A stretch of DNA of 64,000 nt from Akanthomyces muscarius (Eukaryota; Ascomycota; Sordariomycetes; Hypocreales; Cordycipitaceae). Location of the stretch: positions 5,070,025 to 5,134,024 of the forward strand of contig NC_079243.1 in the NCBI RefSeq assembly GCF_028009165.1, given 5' to 3'. Each line of letters opens with the position of its first letter. The first letter of the stretch is position 1. Shown here piece after piece: positions 56,501-64,000 of the stretch. The translations under genes and the position numbers were made by a program. Below the pieces are notes generated by a model, which saw nothing but the letters and a program-made list of their open reading frames with translations, did no database searches and was not told where the DNA came from.

Positions 56501-58539
56501 GGGTGTTGCCAACAGCAGACGTGAATGACTTTGTCTGCACCATGGCGCGCCGGTTTGTCAAACCACTCGACTATATTTTCGCTAACAGCGGCGAGAAAGA
56601 CGAGGCATCTTCCCATGCCAAGCGGAGCTCACGGTCACTCGTGTGCTTCTATACCGCCGAGCTTTTCCTGCGACTGCTCGTGTCGTCCTTAAATAGCGAT
56701 AGGGACTACTTCGCCGACAAATGGATATGGGAGAACCAATGGCAGTTGAAGCAGATCAAAGATGGACGGCGTGTCCAGTACACACGACGTGGACTCGGCC
56801 TACGCGAAACGGTCTGCGACTTAGGCCTTCTCTGGCTCAGACTAGACCAGCTCGATTGGATGCACGGTCACCTGTCCATTCCGAAGCTGCTGCAATTGTA
56901 CATACCTCGCAATCCTCTGCACCCGGAATGGGCAGCCCAGTCTAGTGTCCGGGCTTTTGCGTGTAGTAACGTGTCGGCTGCGTACATCATCGAAGACCTA
57001 ATGCTCAAAGCAGCACATCTACGCGAACACGACCGAGCCAGCTTACACATAGCCATAACGGACGAAAAAACGGCGGTTCACATTGCAGCGCAGGAGGTGG
57101 CAAGAGAATACGGGCTCCACATGCTGAGCAAGCTGTTGCTGTATTGGCGTAAGGCATTGGAGGAATACGACCAAGTAAAGAACAGCCAAATACGGCGTAA
57201 GTATCCCAATGGACCAAACTCGCTCGCGACAGCTCTCGAGTCCATTCAAACTCCTACTGGGCGCATGGTCACCCCGCATACTATACTGGATATTCTGGAC
57301 GAGGCGTGGGAGATTCGGCAGCTCGCAGGGACGCCGGACAGCACACCACACCTCCCTACGGGCCTACCAAACTGGATGGCAAAACGGGCTCCCAAAGAGC
57401 AGCTATGGAGCAGAAATGTGTTCGACACACTGTTCGAGACGCCGAACAAAGTGACATGGGCCGGGAACGCGTTCCGGGTCTTCTACGAGCGACTACGCGA
57501 TCTATACAACGCAGCGCGCCACCCGGACGCGGTCCCATTTGGCAACCTGTTTCGGGACACCATCGGTCGCTACATCACCGTCATGTTCAATCCAGACCGG
57601 ACGAAAGAGATGAGCGTAAGCCACGGACGGAGCTGCTGCTATAACCATCTGCCAACATTCTTTCGCATACAATTCTGGGCTCCCCTCATTAACCCATACC
57701 GGTACTTAGCGGACACGTTCGAGGTACGTAGATGGTCATGAGTAGATTCAGCATTATACTAAGACGCGAACGTCTAGATTAAAAAAACGGCTTTCCCTCT
57801 TTCACCGAAGTGGAAAAGAGCATATCAGGCGCTTCACTATAGAAATGCAGAGCTCGTCCAAAGTTTCCGCGCGGTGCGCGGACTGTCCATAACAACAGGC
57901 TGGGTAGCTCGCCAACCATTGGATACGGTGGTGCGCCTGGCTGGTGATCTTCAAAGGTGCTTTGCATGTCTCTTGCGGGTGGCCGGACCTCGGCACTTGA
58001 GCTTGCCAGGGAGTCCACCATCTGGCTTCTGGAACTTCAATGATCCGGATTCGATCGACCTTCAGCTGTGGGAGGTGCCGGTCGAGAGTGGTTCGCCGCA
58101 TGGGGGGGCGACGCCGACCGTGATCCTGCCCACACTACCTGTCCTGAATTTTCTGCGGCACGCCAGCCGAGCTGCCGTTGGTGCCATGCCTCTGCTCACC
58201 GAACCGCCGTCTGCCCAAGCCCGTGGTGAGCTATGCCGTCTCCAAGAATTTGTTAACGTTATTGAGCAGCTCTTTGAGGACCCTTCAGGTAAACGGAGCC
58301 TGATTATCACCAAACTTAGACTCTTAGAAGAAATCAAGAGCATGCATAACGGGTCAGGTGATGATCGGCTACTTTTCGAATTTCTAGACCAAGCAGAAGC
58401 ACCTCAGACGTATAGATATGTTGACGATAGGGCTCTACACGAGGGTGACGAGAGCGCGGACGAAGACGAAGACATAGAGCGCAGCAGTGGGAACAGCACT
58501 GCCGGTGCTGAAAGCGACAATAGTGACGCAAGTCTATAG
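53521..58539 (+). CDS. Large uncharacterised protein, 1643 aa (copy 2)
   Basis: This is identical to the gene at 32781, with exons 53521-57723 and 57811-58539. It has the same basic N-terminus, disordered acidic region, long folded core and acidic tail. Its promoter region (52713-53520) is duplicated with it, so this copy could be expressed in the same way. The difference lies further upstream: telomere-like repeats begin 808 bp before the start, where copy 1 has the Rua1-like gene. Confidence 0.85.
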
Positions 58540-60164
58540 AGCGAAGAACATACGATTTGCTAATACTACTTCCATGTACCGCTACTCCCGCGTGACAAGT
58601 TCATGAGGCGTCGCGACTACCGACGCGGCCGACGCGGCCGACGCTGCCGCCGTGACCTCGCCCAGACCAGTCGACTAAGCTGATGTTGGAACCAACGAAC
58701 CCTTACGTCGACGAGAGGCCGATATTGGTCGGGCTTTTGTTTAGTTGGTTAACTGACGCCCGATGGATGGCCTGTCCACTTGTCTAGCGAATCTGTATGT
58801 GGATTCCTCCCGCGAGATTTCCTCCTCGGCATCCTGGATCTGCTCTTTCGTCAAGGCATACCCATAGCTGACCATTTAAAATTCGCCGCTATCTAGGCGG
58901 TGAGCAAGGAAAATTGGCCAAACGGCCCTGGTAACCTGGTTCTTGTTTAGTTTGACGGGGACGTGATGTCGACAATGTCGCCGCCTGCTATTGCTTCGGT
59001 GTCCTCACTTGCGCCTTATTTGGCCGACCGTACTAGATTCAGACGCGGTCTTCCTCAACACAGGTGGGAGAGGCTGCCAGTCTTCTGGCACTTGCGTGTG
59101 AACTTGGCCTGACTTCCACTGTGGCCCCGGGTAGAGGCGGGATATCCTTCGCAGCGTGCAGCGAGCGATGTAAAGCAAGTCAACCATGGACTCTTAACTA
59201 TTGTCTTCCTGCCAAGAGGTATCCGCCCACGGTAACACATTTAATCGTAATATTCTTCCGTGTGGATCTAATTAGGAGGGTACGTGCGCAGGGAATGGCT
59301 CACTACTTGGACAGGGTTTCGAGTTACGAGTAGTAAGGCAGGCCGTGGTTTAGCATAAGCCTCAAGCATAGCAAATATCATGCCAACCATCGACTTGACA
59401 ACGAAGTCCAGCTAAGACCCTTCATAGAGGGCCGCTTCCAACGGGCACTCTATCACTACCAGTTGATTCGGAAAATTAAGAAAGAAAGGGAATCTAACAG
59501 CAAGCCGCTATATCCTCAAACAAGTGACAAATTAGCAGAGCGTAGATTGTGGATACGCGCATATAAAGTAGTAGTAGACCAGTCGCTCGTTGCGGCCTCA
59601 CAACATGCCCTTGGGTGACATGCCATCGGAGCGGCGGACGGAGCTATGTTCGTTCAGCCCCATACGCTATAAATGGCGGCCTCCGCCAGGCTTGCTCCTC
59701 CTGGACGCCGCCATGGGTCCAAATCAGGCTGCGCAGCCTAGCGCACTCTGGCAACGGTCACACTTCACACAAATTCTGAGCCTTGGCGGCATTAGCGCCG
59801 CATTGGTGGCGCCAAGGTACACCAATAGCACAGATCACGAAGAAAGTCCTCGAAGTTCATCTCCATCCCAGCAGCCTTGCCACGATCCACCTCACCGTAG
59901 AGTACGCTCTAAAACCCCAGCCGGCCCAGTGTACGTGGCTTATACTACTACGCGAGCGACGACGGGGATAAAGAACCTGCAAGATGACCATAATAATCGA
60001 CGATGGCGACGCCTTTCCGCTGCATAAAGCCACCGCGCGAAATATAGTCATGCATGCTCCGTCAGCATGGTACTTTTTCCTGCGTAAGTACACAGATCAG
60101 GTTAGTGAAATGGTTCATAGCTGTCAACATACGATTAGAGGCCAACAGTATCGTGAAAGCTAGG
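58540..60164. other. Intergenic stretch of copy 2
   Basis: This is the same sequence as 37800-39424, with the same weak remnants and no gene I can support. Confidence 0.4.
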
Positions 60165-60172
60165 TATAAATA
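60165..60172 (+). promoter_or_regulatory. TATA box of the putative secreted-protein gene (copy 2)
   Basis: TATAAATA lies 102 bp upstream of the start codon at 60274. Confidence 0.55.
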
Positions 60173-60273
60173 CTCGCCGCGCTGACCTAGAGACGAGGAA
60201 TCCCTTATGCTTCTCTTTCATATCAGCAGCGTAATAGCATTTCTCCTACCGAACGCTCCTGTTTGGTCTTAAA

Positions 60274-61695
60274 ATGCGTGGTTTTCTCGTCCTTCTTGGA
60301 CTTAGCTCCGTCGTATGTGGCTCTGTTGCAGAACCACGCCACAGCGACTCTTACAGCGAATGCTATGCAGACAGAGGGTGCGTTATTTTCAAGCGTCTAG
60401 CAGATACAAAATCGGTTATGCAAACTTACAAGCGACAGTCTGGAGCAGAAGGATCTCAATGAAGCCGGTCGATTCTTGGAGGAGAACCTGGCCGCTACCC
60501 CAGCGGGACTGCCCATGGCCATGAATGAATGCGCGTACAAGCGCCATAACACCACCATCATGTCCATCTGCAACGGCAGCGCGCGTAACCGCACTATTAC
60601 CCAGGGTGAGGTGAAGCGTGGCATCGCCCAGCTATTCAAGGACTGCAACAAGCTTGGGACGTTCACAGGTGTGCACGTGGTCAACAACCTCACCTTTGCC
60701 GCGTACGGGATCTTTGCCGGCATCAACATCAAGCCACCTGGCGGCAAGAACCCACCTGACACGCCAGGCTCGGTGAGAAAACGCGGCAGAGGAAGCTGGC
60801 TCGAGTTTGTGGGCGACAGCCCTCTCGGTGCCCGGGCCGACGAGACCGCAACAGATTGCCCGGTCAGCTTTTTTGGAAAGTCGCGCACCGATTGTCCCAG
60901 GCCCGAGGGCATCACGCTAAACGAAGACGGATCCTGCGGTCCGATTCGGCCCAACATGAACTCGTGCCAGACCTTCTGCGAGCAGAAACGTACCGGCCTG
61001 CTTGGACCAGAGACACGGGCACCTGGCGAGGCCGGAGAGTCGCAGCCGCCAGGCCAGGCACTGGCCTTGACCAAGGGCAAAGAGACGTCTATCAGCCAAG
61101 GCTTCTCCGCCGGTCTCGAAGGTGTGGTCAAGGAAGTGTTCGGAGCAGGTGTTACATATGAGTGTCAGTCTGCCTTTCTCCCCTATCGAATCATGATGAG
61201 GGCTTCATACTAACTATCAGCGTATAGGGAGCCATGGTTCCGCTAAAATGGAGTCCATCGAGCGCACAGCTGATCCAGCGGCCGACCCAGAGATGTGGAC
61301 GCGATGGGTCTTCTTCCCAAAACTGATCGAAAGCTGTGGCACCATCTCCAAGAAGAAGTCAGAACTGCAGATTGTCGGAAAAGGCGGAAGCGTGCCGGCT
61401 TGCAAGGGCGATGTCGAAACTCTCACAGACAAGTGCAGCATTTCGCCCTACCTCGTCGACGGCGAGGCTTCTGCTCTGTGGGCACTGCGTACGTTCCGTT
61501 TTCTTGTCCTTGTTTATTCTTCATGCTCTTTTCTATACGCTCATACTAACAATACTAGGGTACGAGTGGCAAGATGGAGTGATGAAGCCAATGGATCAGC
61601 AACATCCGAGCTACAAGTCTATTTGCAACACTCCGGACCCGGACGGTGATGGAGAGGACGAGTGTATTGGGGGCGTTCCTCCAGCGCCCGAGTAA
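60274..61695 (+). CDS. Putative secreted Cys-containing protein, 4 exons (copy 2)
   Basis: This is identical to the gene at 39534. Exons are 60274-60312, 60401-61163, 61228-61488 and 61559-61695, with the same uncertainty about the first intron and signal peptide. No base change separates the copies, so the two proteins would be indistinguishable. Confidence 0.7.
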
Positions 61696-62338
61696 CTCTG
61701 CTTTAGTCGAGGGCCATCAAGAGACTGCCTGGCTTCGCCAGTGTGAAGTCTGGTCTATCTGGCTAGAGAGGTAAGCTTGACATTTCAGGCAAGTGGGTTT
61801 AGGCAAATGGGCGTAGTGGCTTACAATAAAGTCTGGACGACCATCAGCTAGCGCCGATTAGGGTAGAACCAACCAATTTGTTTGCATTATGTGCGAGCAC
61901 TATGATATTTTATTGGCGGCGTGCATGACGCGTGACGTGCCAGTCTCCATGAAAGACTTGGCGGCGTACCTTGGTCTATAAGGCTGCTGCCTTGGAGACG
62001 CCGGTACTTGTCCCTTTTCTGAAGACGGCGTGAAGTATTGTTGTTTCTTGCCTGTGGAAAAAGAGGAAGCGTGGATTGCTGAGCTGGTGTCACGCCATGC
62101 AGGCGCAGAATCTCGGTGCATCGTGAATAAATCTCACCCCAAAATGGGTCACAGGAAGATGTCATGAAGAAGAAGTGAGGAGTATGATAGAAGACTTATT
62201 CTACCGGGAAGTAATAGTGGTTTTAGAATGTGTATGTAGTATTACTTCCTAGTCTAGACAGGGCAGCTCGTAGTCGTTGTACAGGGCCGCTACGAGCGGG
62301 CTCCGTCAACGACCTAACTATGATGGATCCACTTTCAT

Positions 62339-62979
62339 TTATACCATGTAAGCCACGAGAGCCACCACGAGCGAAAACACCACGCCCCGTGATTTTGTAG
62401 TCCGGAAGCTCGCGCCCTGGCCCTCCGCCTCTCGGCCTTTCTTCACCAGGCCATAGTCAACCCATTCACACCTACTGTCGACGGTTATGGGCGTCGAATT
62501 CTTCGCCCCTGATTGCACCGCAGCCTTGGCACAATCCTCCCAGCCTTCCGCGAGCGTCTGGTTTGACGTAGCACAGTATTTCGATATGCAATTATACTCT
62601 GTGTAGTATCTGTTTGCTATGCCTTGCGTGGTGTCAGGATCCAAGGGGCAGCAGGGCCGGAGCAACTCCCACTCATCCCCAGCACCTAGTGGATAGGGGC
62701 TAGCATCGGAGCTTTCCTTCGCAGAAAACGTGGCTCGGCACAATATGGGCAAGTGATACTCTTCAGGTAGACGCCCGCAAGCGACTCTGTCAAACACCCA
62801 TGACTGTTGGATCTGCCGAGCGTCAGCTCTACGCCGTCGGCCGGATGACAGCCAATTGAACTTACCGCAAGAGGATCACCGAGTGTGAAGTTGAGAATCT
62901 TTCCCATGTCGTATCGCGTGGCGGTGATGGGAAGAAAGAGGAAAAGGCTCGGGGCTCGGCGTCCAGACTTTATTTTCAT
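62339..62979 (-). CDS. Putative Cys-rich, GPI-anchored surface protein (copy 2)
   Basis: This is identical to the gene at 41599-42239. Exons are 62866-62979 and 62339-62812. The signal-like leader, Cys-rich centre and hydrophobic tail are the same. Confidence 0.65.
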
Positions 62980-63433
62980 GCCACACTCGCTCTGCTTCCA
63001 AACTCCAATGGACAACCCTGGTCAGACCTGGCACCACACGCCCCGCCCTGTATATGACTGTATAGGCCCATCGGGAAATGAGCAGGCCATCGATCGTCTC
63101 GGCTTCACGAGGCTATGACAAGAACAACAGTCACGCGCCACCAGCGTAGCAAAAGCGCATGCTACCACGGAAAAAATCAGGCTGCAGGGCTACCTAAGCC
63201 CTGTACGCCACTAGGACAAGCTTAAGCTAAGCTTCCATACAAGTCTGCATTAGCGCTCAACGGCGTGGTGGGGTAGGCCACCGGCGCCACCGTAAGATGA
63301 AGCCGTGTCAAGGTGGCTCGTATGGCGGTCCGGACGGACGATACAGTCCTTTCCGATGTCTCCTCCCTTCCGACCGTACCATGAAAAGAGCGTCAACGTA
63401 CGCTCGTGCGCGGATGCATTTCGTCTGCCAGAC

Positions 63434-64000
63434 ATGAAGCTCTCGGGACTGCTGCCTTCTTTGCTGCTGCTCACAGATCAGGTACGTGATTGTACAGCGT
63501 GCTTGTGGGCGCCACGGCTTCTGTCGGCCGGATGGCCCTATGCGCGGCAAGCCGAGGGGACCAATTGCCCAGCGCCGGGCGTGCTGCGACGTCTAACACT
63601 AGGGCGAAAGGCGCTACCGGCCAGGTTGCAAAAGTCCTTAGGCTCTTTTCATCTATATTCTTCGCACGAGTTTGGAAGTCACGGCGGCATAGGCGTACTG
63701 GGAACAGCCGACCAGGCCGACTACCTTGGACGACTAGCGGCGTTTTATGAAGAAGATGCTTTTTCCACGCAAAACACGGAAGAGGCCGGCTTGCTCGACG
63801 TGGTCAACACTCCCGGCCGGGGCCGCGGTCTGATCGCTACGCGGACGCTGCAGCGCGGAGATGTAGTCATGGCTCGTCGGCCGGTGCTGCTGCTTGACTT
63901 GGACGTGTACACAGACCTGGACAGGGCGCAGTGGGTGGAGGTTCACCACGAGGCGGTCGCCGCACTGCCTCTACGAACGCGCTCCATGTTTTGGCAGCTA
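63434..64000 (+). CDS. SET-domain protein (copy 2, cut by the window end)
   Basis: This is identical to the gene at 42694 up to the window edge. Exon 1 is 63434-63481, and exon 2 runs from 63557 to the last base. The part carrying NHDCGPN and the Cys cluster lies outside, so whether this copy is complete cannot be judged here. Confidence 0.75.
   Translation, partial: MKLSGLLPSLLLLTDQVRDCTACLWAPRLLSAGWPYARQAEGTNCPAPGVLRRLTLGRKALPARLQKSLGSFHLYSSHEFGSHGGIGVLGTADQADYLGRLAAFYEEDAFSTQNTEEAGLLDVVNTPGRGRGLIATRTLQRGDVVMARRPVLLLDLDVYTDLDRAQWVEVHHEAVAALPLRTRSMFWQL

Larger units (their letters stand above)
52713..64000 (+). repeat. Copy 2 of the direct segmental duplication (continues past the window)
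   Basis: It matches 31973-43260 at a 20,740-bp offset, including introns and intergenic DNA. It begins at ATTAGAGG directly after telomere-like repeats. It was still matching at the last base of the window. Confidence 0.97.

Noticed and set aside
1..64000. tRNA, rRNA or CRISPR loci
   Set aside because: I saw no cloverleaf-type B-box with a matching A-box, no rRNA-like stretch, and no regularly spaced short repeats of CRISPR type. The tandem arrays here are minisatellites.

Overview
The window is nuclear DNA of a filamentous ascomycete (Pezizomycotina). Three things point there: short introns (about 50-120 bp) with GTANGT-type donors and CTAAC/CTGAC branch sites; typical fungal families (OPT transporter, Zn2Cys6 regulator, LysM, Rua1-like); and a mosaic of GC-balanced genes with TA-saturated, stop-riddled transposon graveyards that look like the result of repeat-induced point mutation (RIP). 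I do not assign a species. TTAGGG/CCCTAA-like tracts between 44.6 and 52.7 kb suggest subtelomeric or former chromosome-end DNA.

Layout. 1-1.9 kb: no convincing gene. 1.95-10.99 kb: a nested pair of RIP-degraded transposons, a Fot1/Pot2-type element of about 1.85 kb (TA target site, 40-bp terminal inverted repeats) into which a 7.19-kb Ty3/gypsy LTR retrotransposon has inserted (228-bp LTRs, 5-bp GCTAG duplication). 11.0-22.8 kb: a gene island with a metallophosphoesterase, an eight-exon oligopeptide transporter, a cluster of broken genes (a LysM gene split by a 153-bp insertion, an actin-like fragment, a mannitol-1-phosphate dehydrogenase remnant), an aldo/keto reductase, and a divergently transcribed Zn2Cys6 regulator carrying an in-frame TGA. 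22.9-29.8 kb: a second RIP-degraded block with at least three pogo/Fot1-like relics. 31.07-31.96 kb: a Rua1-like gene that starts 14 bp from a duplication breakpoint.

The dominant structure is a direct duplication of at least 11,288 bp. Positions 31973-43260 recur at 52713-64000 (offset 20,740), apparently without a change, and the second copy runs off the window. Each copy carries the same four genes: an unrecognised 1643-aa two-exon protein, a four-exon putative secreted protein, a Cys-rich protein with a GPI-like tail, and a SET-domain protein with a signal-like N-terminus (cut by the window end in copy 2). Copy 2 is joined on its left directly to degenerate CCCTAA-type repeats, as at a left chromosome end.

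Between the copies (43.3-52.7 kb) lie interstitial telomere-like motifs, minisatellites and a minus-strand non-LTR retrotransposon. It has N-terminal C2H2 fingers, a central reverse transcriptase (YLDD) and a C-terminal restriction-like endonuclease, which is the architecture of the CRE/R2/MoTeR group. Its two large ORFs are in one frame and separated by a single TAG. Telomere-like DNA at its 3' end makes a telomere-targeting element a reasonable hypothesis. Most exon structures below were worked out by hand from splice signals and frame; none has been checked against RNA or databases.
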